From Diplodia intermedia (lineage: Eukaryota; Ascomycota; Dothideomycetes; Botryosphaeriales; Botryosphaeriaceae): a stretch of 64,000 bases of DNA. Made by a program: the position numbers and the translations under genes. Location of the stretch: assembly GCA_021495925.1 (NCBI GenBank), contig JAKEKT010000023.1:186001-250000 (forward strand), in the 5' to 3' direction. Below the pieces are notes generated by a model. That model was not told the origin of the DNA and did no database searches. It saw nothing but the letters and a program-made list of their open reading frames with translations. How positions within the stretch are numbered: the stretch's first letter is position 1; every line of letters starts with the position of its first letter. Of this stretch, positions 35,059 through 45,057 are shown piece after piece.

Positions 35059-35479
35059 ATGTCATTCTTTTGGAAAATATTTTATATATTTTTCCAAACA
35101 CTCATTGCTTTCGGCCTGCGCCTTGCCGCTCGATGGGTGGCGGGCCGCCTCCGCTGTGCCGTTGGATCGGCGGGGGAATACTTCAGGCCTTGGCCCCCCG
35201 GCTGCGTCTGGTTCATCGCTTCTTCGAGGCGGTGGATCAGCCGTTTGGAGAGGTGCTCCGTGGTGAGCGCAGGCCGCAAGGCCTTCCGGAACAAAGCCCT
35301 GCGTGAATTCGCAGAGGACCTTCGCGGAGCGCTCACCACGGGTTGGTTCGTAAGTCCTCACTGCGCTCGATCTTTGACCAAATTCAAGCTAACTGTCTTC
35401 TCAGGCGGAGTTTCTTGCCGATGGCTGCCTTTGGGGATGGGCAGCGCTGACGCAACCCGCGGACCACACTCCCAATTGA
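35059..35479 (+). CDS. Small putative membrane protein
   Basis: Two-exon model, 35059-35349 and 35405-35479, with a 55-nt intron (GTAAGT to CTCAG, phase 0), encoding 121 residues. The N-terminus is a hydrophobic aromatic helix (FFWKIFYIFFQTLIAFGLRL) followed by an Arg-rich region. The second exon encodes AEFLADGCLWGWAALTQP and stops. I do not recognise a family. Support is limited to the good ATG, clean splice borders and maintained frame; it could be a chance frame or a degraded gene. It lies in tandem after the questin-oxidase-like gene, only 145 bases downstream. Confidence 0.4.
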
Positions 35480-36433
35480 CAAGTACGCTACCAGCAATGG
35501 TAGCGGGGAGTGGCACTTCTCCATGACAATGCAGCCGGGGGCTGAGGCCTGAAGCAAAAAAAAAAAAAAAAAAGTGAGTACAGCGGATTCCACTCAACCC
35601 CTCATACGAAGCTACCTAACCTTCATGCTCCAGAAAATTTGAAAAAAAAAAAACCTCCAAAAAAAATTTGAAAAAAAAAAACCCCCAAAAAAAACGACAA
35701 ACAAGAGAACGCCTTTGCGCGCGGCCAGCTTGGCGCACTCTCGAACGATAATACAGGTCTCCGCGGAAAGCACGACACATTCTTATGGGCTGGGTGGGTG
35801 GGCAAACACAACGCATTCGTTCTGCAACATCATCATTCTCCAGCATCTCGGCGCCGTCGGACATACATCTCTTGCGTTGGTTATCTGGGACACGATACCG
35901 TTCGCCGAAAGCCACGGCCGTTTGGATCCCGCAACCTCATTGATGCGACCGACATGTTCCGCTCGTCACTCGTTCAGTCACATTCGAAGGCTTGGTCACG
36001 CATCCGTCTCCAGTTCCACACTCAGCAGTCAAGAGGTCTCTTTATTCCTGGCTACCTTCGAAACCAGCGGCCTTCGGGACTTCAGTACCACGTTCCCTCA
36101 CTTTGGACTTGGCAACAATCGTCGGAGACAACTCGATCTTGCGTTACCAATCCACCTCGCGAACACAATCCCTCCGTGCATCATCAGTTCCAATCAGTTG
36201 TCTATCGAACCTTGGCTTCCTGCAGCCTGTTCCACCCGAGGCTTGCCTGTTACGCATGGCTTTCTGGTTCGGTCCAACCTTTCCCTTATCCTTCTGCACG
36301 GTGGCTTTCCGAGTACGATACGTACTTTTTCTCCCCAGAAAGATGACCACACGAACCAAACTGGATACCCACTTGGCATTGTTCATCTTTGGACGCGGGT
36401 GTCCCAACATACCGGCTCTTTCCCTGTATCACT
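35480..36433. other. A-rich spacer and stretch without recognisable gene
   Basis: Begins with homopolymer A runs (see separate entry). The remainder has open frames on the plus strand in all three phases, up to 273 codons, but they are Ser/His/Pro-rich without motifs and overlap one another. It probably contains the 3' region of the minus-strand membrane protein gene. Confidence 0.4.
35556..35695. repeat. Poly-A tracts and A-rich repeats
   Basis: A run of 18 A residues at 35556-35573 is followed, from 35641, by alternating A-runs and short C/T interruptions (patterns of aaaaaacc and atttgaaaaa repeated twice). Possible origins are a nucleosome-excluding element or a retro-inserted poly-A tail; no retroelement sequence is visible next to it. 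Confidence 0.8.
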
Positions 36434-37701
36434 TTACGGGTGGTACTGTACGCTCACGCGCGGTTCCGACTCGTACACCACCTTTTTCATTCTCCAAGTT
36501 AGAGTGTTTTGGCCACCCAGCATCGTACATCTTTGAATATTGTCGAGGGGGCCATCTGGAAAGCTCGGAAGTTCGCGCAACACGATGGCAGCCTCGACCA
36601 TCACCACTACCCAAAGGAGTGCGACGAAGTACAGGATGAACGCAAGCAGCTGATTACCTTGCCAAAGGCTTTCAAAGTAGAGGATGTAGCAGAAGGTGCC
36701 AAAAATTACGAGGACAGGAACGAAGATTTTCGTGGTGTTGAAGAAGTACAAGGCTGCCCAAAAGCCTTTGCTCGGACGTTTCTGAGAACCAATCAGCTCA
36801 CAACATACTTCTGAAACGGAATACTGCCTCCTGTCTCTTCGATTTCGGACCGGCCAACAACCAAAGGAGTGGAAAGTGCACCACTTACGAAGACTTCAGC
36901 GATGAACTCGTCCGTCACCTCCTCCATGGTAATCCACTTCCCTCCCTTGAACGGGTCGACTCCCTTTTCCAGGTCGCAAATATGGGCAGCCTCGAGTGCC
37001 TTTCTCCGCTCTTCCTGCGATGCCTGGGGCCACGCATACTCACCCGCCCATACGCGTATCGCCAGCAACAAGAGGTGGCCGCCCGCGACGCCCACACCCC
37101 ACATGGCCATCTCTGTCCACCACCAGCTCGACAGGTCGATTGATTCCAGATGCAATGCGACGAGAAGTTGCCACAAGAAAGGCAGGGTTATATGGGAGAT
37201 TCCCAAGGGGGGGTCATCATGGTTGTTCAAGTGGCTCCAGATGGCGACGAGCAGTATGAAGATGGCAGCGGCCACCAGTATTAGAGCTCTACCGCAGAGT
37301 TCGTCGCTGATGTCCGCCCATGGCCGGAGAATGCCCACATATGAGATGAGATCCCAACGGTGGAGGATGGTCGGGATGTGGAGGAGTGCGAATAGAACCT
37401 GCGGCCAGATGGACGCACTCTTGATGTCGCTCCAGGTAATGGCTCGAGGCTGTTCTTCAACGTCGGTGGCGATGGCTTTTTCCGAGATGTCTGGGAGGAT
37501 GGCTCGCTGCTCCGGTTTGTCGGCGGCGATGGTGTGGTTGAAGTGGAGATTTGGTATGTCTGGGAGAGTTGCTGGTCGCTCTTGGGTAGAGCATGGGTTT
37601 TCGATGGTGGCCTTTTGGTCCGAATGGGAACTTTGGTTGTCTACGAGGATGTAATCGTCCATCCCGTCTGTTGAGACTTCTGGGAGGGCTGGGTCGTTCA
37701 T
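36434..37701 (-). CDS. Orphan multi-spanning membrane protein
   Basis: Two exons, 37701-36889 and 36781-36434, separated by a 107-nt intron in phase 0, encode 386 residues. The first 90 residues are hydrophilic and Asp/Pro-rich. About six hydrophobic segments follow: around VLFALLHIPTIL, ALILVAAAIFILLVAIW, ITLPFLWQLLVALHL, MAMWGVGVAGGHLLLLAI, then after the splice IFVPVLVIFGTFCYILYF and LLAFILYFVALLWVVVMVEAAIVL. A cytosolic-looking loop contains CDLEKGVDPFKGGKW. I recognise no family. An upstream acceptor in the same intron leads to an early stop (KYVVS), so the chosen acceptor (ctcag before AAACGT) decides whether the last two helices are included. Confidence 0.6.
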
Positions 37702-38541
37702 TTTTGTGGTTATTGTTCGCGCTTGAGAGAAGGGAACTTGTGTGATTGTAAATAATTCTTGGGGTACTGGAGGTTCTTAACGGTTGCGGCATTGGAGTTT
37801 GAACTACAGGAAATGTTGTACCTTGGTAATACTCATGCGCAAGGGTCCTTAGCTCGGAAAAAAATCCATCACGAACCCGAAGACTGCGCTGGACCAAGAC
37901 GGCCAACAATGGAACGAGCTTTGATTCCATGGAATTGTTTCATATCTTCATTACGCAGTCATTCTTCACCTTGAACATGAAATTACTCAAACCGTGCATG
38001 TCTATGTTTCCACTTGCGCACTCTGGCGAGATTTTGTGTTTGCATTTGTTCTGAAGACCCTCCGGGTGAAAACACTCGGACAACACCCGGTAAGGCACCA
38101 TTCAACTCATCACACGCGGTATTAAGTAGTTCTGGCAGTTGATTCTCAGATCTACATGTGGCCCATGGATGCGATGACGTTGAAGAGAGAACCCTGGGTA
38201 AGTTCATCTCCATCGAGGCAATCTGGGTTGGTACGGTTCCTCATGGAAGACTCGCACAGGTAGATTACCCGTGGCCTTTTGGGCGAGCCCTGCTTTTTTA
38301 TTTCAGCCAACATGCGATGTGGTTGTTACTCCACCATTTTCTTTCATCAGCACGAATACCTCGAATCTTCACGCGAACAGGGAAGAAATGAACAGTAAGA
38401 TGCTTTGATTCTGGCCATAGGCCCGGTCCAAGACCAAATGCAATGTTAAAGCCTCGACTCTATGCATCGATAAGCTATTATACCTTCCTCTCAATCCTTT
38501 CATGTTCCAGGCTCTTCTGGATTGCATCATGAATAAGCCGT
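37702..38541. other. Intergenic region, no gene seen
   Basis: Promoter side of the orphan membrane protein and 3' side of SHP1, 840 bases and relatively AT-rich. Only short frames are present. Confidence 0.5.
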
Positions 38542-39925
38542 CTATTTCCACTTCTGCACCACGACACCACCGCGCTTGAACTCCGGCATGTCGCCCAGCA
38601 CCTGCGCCTTCTCGTTGAGATCCTTGCTGGGGAACGTAGTCATGAGCGCATAGTCGCGCTCCAAGCTCGCAGGGCTGGCCCTGTTGACGAAGTCGTAGAG
38701 GTCGCCAATCGTGTGAGACGTGTTGAAGCGAGACTGCAGGCGGGTTCCGTCACCGAGGCGAATCTGCATGGTAAGCGTGGGCTGCGAATCGTCGACCTGA
38801 ACGGTAGGGGCCTGAGGGGCTGCCGAGCTGGACGAAGCAGCGGCAGGAGCAGCAGCGGGGGTAGGCGTGGAGCTACCGCTGGTTGCCGCAGGGGTAGGGC
38901 TTCCCAGCCTTTGGCCCGAACCCGAGAAAGGCTTGTACTTCGGCTTGGGAGCCACGTAATCCTCTTCGCGGTGCGGTTGAACCTCCAGATCAACCTCTTG
39001 GTTGTGCTCCACGTCCAAGATGTCGAGCGGGGCGCGTCCGCTATTGATCATCTCCAGCAGGCCGGCGTTGGCGGGGTCATCGTAGCGGTAAAGGCGGCCA
39101 TCATCGATCGAGAAGCCATCACGCCACAGGTGCATGACACGACGGACGCGCTCCAGCCGGCGAGGAGCACTCGCGCCAGCAAGAGGGTCAGGAATGACGC
39201 GAGAGGGTTCCTCGTCGCCACCGAGGGTTTGGCCTTGGCCTCTGAAGTGGGTTGGACGAGCGGGCTCTTGCTCGTCCTCGCCACCAGGACGAGGCATGTT
39301 CCTGCAGGCAAGATGAGTACATTTCCTATACATGGATATTCGTGGTCCGGAGTTGCTCCTACCTCCTAGCGCGGTCGAGAATGCTGTTGATCTGGTCGCG
39401 TGTGCTGGGGCCGCTGTTGGGGTTCTGAACAGCCAGACCGGATTTCTCACCGCCGGCGAAGAAATCCTGGTCTTCCTCATCATCGTCATCATCGTGACCA
39501 TGTGCATGGCCCTGGGACGCGCCCTCGCTCTGAATGTCCCTCAACGTCCTGGGACCACCGCGTGCTGCTCCACGCTGCTGGTTACGAGCGCCGGAGGAGG
39601 AGCTGGAGGAGCTGGATTGATCGGCAGCGGGAGCGGGAGCTCCACTGAGTGTGCGAGGGCCAGTGTATCCCGGAGGGGCTTGTGCGGGAGTCGGTTCGGC
39701 AGCATCTTGCTCGTCGGGCTGGTCCTGGGAAGCGTAGAACATGGTGACAGCGTTGGCGACATCCCACTCGGTGGCTTTGAGTGCTGCCTCGGCCTGGTTT
39801 ACTTGGTCAGTAGATGCACATGCGGACCTGAGTCGGATGGAGCGAACCTCTTGAGGACCAGTGCCAGTAACAGCACAAAACTGCGAGATCAGGTCGTCGC
39901 GCTGCGTGCCCGTGGGCTCGGTCAT
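38542..39925 (-). CDS. shp1: UBX-domain CDC48 cofactor (p47/Shp1)
   Basis: Adaptor that recruits ubiquitylated cargo to the CDC48/p97 ATPase, with roles in membrane fusion, autophagy and protein phosphatase 1 regulation. Exons 39925-39848, 39793-39363 and 39301-38542 give 422 residues (yeast Shp1 has 423). The UBA domain is formed across the first 54-nt intron: DDLISQFCAVTGTGPQE joins AEAALKATEWDVANAV. Then follow an acidic, Ser-rich linker, the SEP domain (about residues 215-290, with LWRDGFSIDDGRLYRYDDPAN) and the C-terminal UBX domain (about 345-422) containing TTFPSKDL in the loop that contacts CDC48. The first donor is GTTCGC, an unusual variant; retaining the intron would keep the frame but disrupt the UBA. 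Divergent from MIM1. Confidence 0.93.
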
Positions 39926-40214
39926 GATGGCGGGGTGGTCGGTAGAGAGGGATGGGGGAGCTGCAGCGTGAGCGGTAGGTGCTCCTGACTGAGCGCGACG
40001 GGATAGAAGCGTGAGCCCAGGGAAAGTTGAGCTGGAGTTGAGGAGTGCAAGGTGTGAACGGCGGAGGCAGCGGCGGGGCAACGTCACTGCGTCTCGGCGG
40101 CGGAACGCGCGCTGGGGCCGAAGCTCCCACGGGCTTGGCGCCGCGACTGCTCCAAGACAGCGTCACCGCTCGAGACTGAGACTCCGTCCACCTCCGTCCA
40201 CCCTCCCGCCCATC
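39926..40214. promoter_or_regulatory. Bidirectional promoter region of SHP1 and MIM1
   Basis: Only 289 bases separate the two start codons, so the promoters must overlap. No TATA box was seen; the stretch is GC-rich. Confidence 0.6.
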
Positions 40215-40770
40215 ATGGCTTCCCCTGCTCCCGAGAGAAACCCCATGTCCGAGTCCGTCACCATCCCGTCCGACAGCGAAAACTACGATGGCAACAACGA
40301 GCTGTCGTCGTCGCCCGCCTCCTCGTCCAGCGCGCCCGTCATACTCTACACCCCACCTACCATGTGGGGTTTGATGCGCGGCGCCGCTATAAACCTCGTT
40401 CTCCCCTTCATCAATGGCTTGATGCTGGGCTTTGGCGAGCTTTTCGCCCACGAGGTCGCCTTCCGCCTCGGCTGGTCAGGTACTAAGGTCAGTTGAGAGC
40501 CTACCCTCCGATTCTTCGCCGGGAGGCACGTCTACCGCTCTGAAGCGCTCTCAGTGCGCGGAATTGCCACACCTGCGCATTATCTACTCACTGGCCTGTT
40601 GGAGGCCTAGGGAGAGTTTATAGCCCCGTATGCTGACACCTTTTCAGATCTTCCCCACGCACCGATCCAACACCCGGCGAGTCGGCCCCGGTGTGCAGAT
40701 GCAAAGCGACCCGGTCCGCAGGCGGAGACGGAGTGGCGAGGAGATGGACATGTACGCTGCTTTGGAGTAA
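40215..40770 (+). CDS. mim1: Mitochondrial outer membrane import protein MIM1 (TOM13)
   Basis: Promotes insertion of alpha-helical outer membrane proteins and assembly of the TOM complex. Exons 40215-40487 and 40648-40770 with a 160-nt phase-0 intron encode 131 residues (yeast Mim1 has 113). The N-terminal half is Ser/Asp-rich and soluble. The family core is clear: TPPTMWGLMRGAAINLVLPF leads into the single membrane helix INGLMLGFGELFAHEVAF, which carries Gly residues spaced as in GxxxG-type helix packing motifs, followed by RLGWSGTK and, after the splice, IFPTHR. The C-terminal tail is basic. No signal peptide, as expected for a helix-anchored outer membrane protein. Confidence 0.88.
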
Positions 40771-41663
40771 AAACGGGAAGCGATGAACACAAACGCAAGA
40801 GACGACTGAAGCATCACGGGGGCGCCAATAGAGCAGAGATGGATCTGTACATACTCCTGGCAGGCTCCAAGTAGATCAGTCTCGCCCCGCCGCAGGAAGA
40901 GATTTTATGAGGCGTTGAGCGGATTCATGAAAGAATAATGGATGAACGATTCTGATGTGCTCAATTCCCTTGCAGGGCACGCGTCAAGCTCGGCGAAATC
41001 TGGACTGTTTTCCTCGTCTTATCTGGCGACGTCAGACTCACGACCTAGAAGATTTCGCGGCGGCGACATTACAACAAGAGCGGACATGCTTGGTCTGAGC
41101 GTTTAGGCCTGTACTACCATCTTGGGAGTGAGGCTGCTAATCATATTTCTATTCCAAGGCAAGTCCATGAAATTGTGCTTCCACGGGGTCAGCCTGCGGC
41201 GATACATTTATTAGAAGCTTCGCTCAATAGCAGCCGACTGTCTCATGATATACTTACTCCTTTTCGTCGCTGCTTTACTGGACCGGCCAAAGTCAAGTAG
41301 ACCTCATTATCGGTTACCAGCTCCCCGACAGACTGAAGGTCCAATATTTCCAAACATGTGGCGTTCACAGGACCAAGCAAATGTGATTATGATCAAGGTA
41401 CGCGAAAGGTGCAGCGAATAAGACGTCAGACAGGCGAGCAGGAAGCGGCGGGGCTCACTGTGATTCAGGGATGGCCCGTGTGCCTGGCTGTGCATGACAG
41501 GGATCGGCACAGACTGCCTCTGCGGCCAGAGATGCAATCTCCCGGGCCAGGGCGAGCCCCGATCAAGCAACAGCTGCCCGTCTTCCCCTGCGCCGAGCTG
41601 GCTTTTAAGCCTTGGGGTTCTTTCAGCTAGAGCAGAGCATGCACAGCGAGTCACCATAGCAAG
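40771..41663. other. Intergenic region, no gene seen
   Basis: About 890 bases between MIM1 and the SIS-domain gene, both on the plus strand. Contains only short unrelated frames. The MIM1 3' region and the SIS gene promoter should be here; no strong TATA box was seen. Confidence 0.5.
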
Positions 41664-42667
41664 ATGGCCGAGCCTCCGATGTTTTCGTTCATTTCGCCCA
41701 TCATGTCGGCCAATCTCCAACAATCAGGGCGCGCCACAACCGCACCAGCAACCACCAACGGCGCTAGGAGAGACGCCGACGCTCAATCCACGCTCGAGCT
41801 GTGCCGTGAGTCGACCGTCTTCTGCGGAATTGCAACGCTGCGAACCCAAGTTTATGTCTGACGATTTCTAATGACCTCTAGAGGTGATGCATTGGGAAAA
41901 CTCCAACGTCGGCGCCGCTGTTGAGGCTTGCCTGCCGGACATTGCCAAAGCCATTGATCTTATCAGCCCCAGAGTGGCCAGAGGTGGACGTGTGATTTAC
42001 CTTGGCGCCGGCCCCGGTGGAAGGTACCTTAACTTCCGTCCTGGAATGGAGATCATATAACCTGGCACAGCATACTGACCTTGGAGCCAGATACGGCATC
42101 CTCGAAGCAGCAGAAGCGTAAGTCGCGTCGATCTCGACATCTCCAACTTTTCTTTCTTCCTTTCTAACTCGCACCTCTTCCGTTTTAGCCTGTCCAATCC
42201 ATCCATCCCACCCCGCCGCTTCGTCGGCCAGCTCGCGGGCGGAGACGTGGCAATGCGCTATGAGGCCGAAGGCGTCGACGAGTCGATCGACCTGGGCAAG
42301 GCCGACCTGGCCGTGCTGTCGCCGCCTCTCGACCCCGCCCGCGACACGGTCGTCGGCATCCTCCTGCCCATGTCGTCGCTGTACGTGCTCGGCGGCCTGA
42401 AATTCGCCAAGGACGCGAAATGTCTCGTTCTGGGCATTGCGCGCATGCGTATCGGTGCCATCGGCTCCATCTGCAATCACGTCATCGAGTGCAACACTGA
42501 GGGCCCGGAGATGGGGTTCAAGGCTGGGTTGGCGTTGAAGATGGTGAGTTTGTTTTTGTTTGGTACTCTAATGCTGAAGTTTGCTAACTCGACTTGATAA
42601 GATCCTCGGTATGATTTCCGATGGGGTCAACAACAAAGCCGTCACCGGCCGCCGACCGCACAGGTAG
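41664..42667 (+). CDS. SIS-domain protein of the MurQ/glucokinase-regulator family, short form
   Basis: Five exons (41664-41805, 41882-42023, 42091-42117, 42189-42543, 42602-42667) keep one frame through four introns and encode 243 residues. The fold matches N-acetylmuramate-6-phosphate etherases and the SIS halves of GCKR: a lead-in TLELCQVMHWEN, the sugar-phosphate loop GAGPGGR (89-95), GILEAAEA with the Glu at 103 that corresponds to a catalytic Glu in MurQ, FVGQLAGGD, and a second loop MSSLYVLGGL. At the place of the second catalytic Glu (GAED in MurQ) this protein reads GVDES, with Asp134 and Glu135 swapped. The helical C-terminal domain of MurQ is absent: the protein stops soon after LGMISDGVNNK. 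Substrate unknown; sugar-phosphate binding is likely, lyase activity doubtful. Confidence 0.75.
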
Positions 42668-43424
42668 CATCGTATTTTGGTATTTTGGTAGGTGAGATGC
42701 GTTGTAGAGGTGGGCTAAGGGATAAAGTGCGGCGTTTGGGATTGGTACGTTGTTGGCTTGACTCTAAACAGTCTTCACTCCTCGTTCAACGGTGCTTTAG
42801 TGTGTTGTCACTACAGATAATTAGTAAGTTCAAAATGTCTGTGTTCTCAGTCCAAATCACTCGGCAGGTTAAACTCTTTTCAATGATCATATGAAAATAG
42901 CGAGTCTATGAACCATGTGGCGGTATCCACACCGAACCTTGTGGTTGAGTTGCCGTTCTGTGACAGTCGGCCATTGTGTTAGCCTTACGAGCGAGTCTAA
43001 AGGCTGCAATGGTCGTTGGGTTTGCGGGTCTCCGGACACTGTTCCGTGGTTAGGTCCTTAGTATGACCAATCAAAGCTCTTGACAAGCTGCGCTATTGAA
43101 CGGTGGGTGCAGCCCTGGAAGAAGCGGAGCGAGATCAGGAGCGAACGCTAGCATCCCTCCTAGCATCCAATGATAATTCGTTATCGACGCAACGTTGCCT
43201 TGGCTTGAGCTCCAAATCGACCTCACTGCTGCCTGCATTGGCACCACCCGAAACGGAAGGATTCGTTGACGTCACCTTTCAACGCTTCCAGACGAACGGC
43301 AATGTATTGGGGCCTCAAATATAGACAGATAACCCAGGATACGGCAACAATGAAGCCCTGATCCACAAGACCGTCACCCTACTTCCCGCAGACCAACCAC
43401 CTCGAACCAAAACCAGCGATAACA
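42668..43424. other. Intergenic region, no gene seen
   Basis: 757 bases between the SIS gene and the FAD monooxygenase. It is AT-richer than the following gene and contains no recognisable frame. A weak TATA-like sequence (aaatata) lies near 43316, about 110 bases before the next ATG. Confidence 0.45.
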
Positions 43425-44675
43425 ATGGCCAGCAGCGCGCAGCCGCAACACATCCTCATCGCCGGCGGCGGCATCGCCGGGCCCGTCCTCGCCTTCTGGC
43501 TGCGCCGCGCCGGCATCGGCTGCACCGTCGTCGAGCGCTCGCCCGAGCCGCGCGTGACGGGCCAGCAGGTCGACATCCGCGGCGAGGCGCTCGAGATTGT
43601 GCGCATGATGGGGCTGGAGGACGCCGTGCGCCGCGCGACGGTGCAGGAGGCCGGCATGGTCATCGTCGACGCCGCGGGCAGGCACGTCGCCGAGTTCGGG
43701 GCGCAGGACGGCAAGGAGGGGAGCAAGACGTTCACGGCGGACGTCGAGATTCTGCGGGGGGAGCTGGCGCGCGTGTTTCTGGAGGCGACGCGTAGGGACG
43801 CGGGCGGCGTCGAGTACATCTGGGGCAACTCGATCGCCGGGATCGCGGAGGTGGACGACGGGGTGGTGGTGAGGTTTGCGAAAGAGCTGGGGGAAGGAGG
43901 AGGGGGCCGGGAGCGCAAGTTCGACCTGGTCGTCGCGGCGGACGGCATGAACTCGAAGACGCGGAGGCTCGCGTTCGACGACGCGGACGCGCTCAAAGAC
44001 CTTGGGCAGCACATGGCGTATTTCACTATCCCGCCCGCGCCCGGCGACACGCGGTGGGCGTCGTGGTACAACGCGCCCGGCGGCCGCCTCGTCTTCGTCC
44101 GGCCGGACGTGGACCGCAAGCGCGCGGGCGCCTACCTGGCCATCTGCAACAGCGACGTGCCGCGCAACTACCTGCAGCTCGGCGTGCCCGAGCAGAAGGC
44201 CATGTGGGACGGGCTGTTCAAGGACGCGGGCGGCCAGGACGTCGAGCGTGTCGTGCGCGGCATGCACGCCAGCGACGACTTCTACATGCAGCAGATCGCC
44301 CAGGTCAAGCTGCCGCGCTGGACCAAGGGCCGCGTCGCGCTGCTGGGCGACGCCGGCTACTGCCCCTCGCCCATCACCGGCAAAGGCACTACCCTCGCCA
44401 TCATCGGCGCCTACGTGCTCGCCGGCGAGCTGAAGACGCACGGCGCCGACTACGCCGCTGCCCTGGCCGGCTACGAGCGCGTCATGCGGCCCGTCGTCGA
44501 GAAGGGCCAGAAGATCGGCTGGGGTGCGCCGCAAATCGCCAACCCGCAGACCCAGTGGGGCATCTCAATCCTCCACGGCTTCGTGGGCGCCGTTTCCTGG
44601 TCCGGCTTGGCGAATTGGTTCCAGGGCTTCGTGCTTTCCGATAAGCTCATTGATCTGCCTCAATATGATATGTGA
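43425..44675 (+). CDS. FAD-dependent monooxygenase (class A, PHBH fold)
   Basis: Intronless gene of 416 residues. Class A flavin monooxygenases use NAD(P)H and oxygen to hydroxylate aromatic or polyketide substrates. The three signatures are present: the dinucleotide-binding GGGIAG (residues 14-19) with the acidic end of the second strand in VVERS, the DG motif VVAADGMNSKTR (Asp173), and the GD motif RVALLGDAGYCPSPITGKGT (Asp309). There is no signal peptide; a weakly hydrophobic tail segment (ILHGFVGAVSWSGLANW) lies near the C-terminus. The substrate cannot be told from sequence. The overall look, including IRGEALEIVRMMGLEDAVR, resembles bacterial tetracycline-oxidase-like enzymes. High GC third positions and lack of introns contrast with neighbouring genes and are compatible with transfer from bacteria, an inference. 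Confidence 0.88.
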   Translation: MASSAQPQHILIAGGGIAGPVLAFWLRRAGIGCTVVERSPEPRVTGQQVDIRGEALEIVRMMGLEDAVRRATVQEAGMVIVDAAGRHVAEFGAQDGKEGSKTFTADVEILRGELARVFLEATRRDAGGVEYIWGNSIAGIAEVDDGVVVRFAKELGEGGGGRERKFDLVVAADGMNSKTRRLAFDDADALKDLGQHMAYFTIPPAPGDTRWASWYNAPGGRLVFVRPDVDRKRAGAYLAICNSDVPRNYLQLGVPEQKAMWDGLFKDAGGQDVERVVRGMHASDDFYMQQIAQVKLPRWTKGRVALLGDAGYCPSPITGKGTTLAIIGAYVLAGELKTHGADYAAALAGYERVMRPVVEKGQKIGWGAPQIANPQTQWGISILHGFVGAVSWSGLANWFQGFVLSDKLIDLPQYDM

Positions 44676-45057
44676 AGGATGGGTGAAGGCTGTTCCCCCT
44701 TTGCCACTTGACGCACGTTCAAATTCACGACAGGCGAATGGCTTTTGAAGTCGGTTATCTTTAAGGAGCACAAAAGGCCGCTCCGTATCACAAGGCAGGA
44801 CCGTGAGTTGAGAGAAATGGGGCTACAATTCTTGGTACTATTACTATCAAGGACGATAACTACTATGGTGAGCGGAAGAGGGAGATAGGTTACAGATGCG
44901 CTGTAGCTCTCGGAGGTATGAAGAGTTCGACGAGAAATCGTCCCAAACTGCACGATCCACGATTCATGCATAAGATTTCTTGATGTTATTACTATTAGTG
45001 TGCTACTTAACTACATATATCGATCGCGGTATTCACTGGACAAATATAACGTTTGAC

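Noticed and set aside
35715..36639. Three overlapping plus-strand frames that looked like a possible gene
   Set aside because: No motif, no consistent splice pattern, and they overlap in all three phases and run into the 3' exon of the minus-strand membrane protein.
43374..44534. 386-codon minus-strand frame opposite the FAD monooxygenase
   Set aside because: Antisense shadow of a very GC-rich gene; composition is His/Arg/Ala-rich with no domain.
33372..44675. Possible secondary-metabolite cluster (questin-oxidase-like gene to FAD monooxygenase)
   Set aside because: No polyketide or peptide synthase, transcription factor or transporter lies between them; the intervening SHP1 and MIM1 are housekeeping genes.
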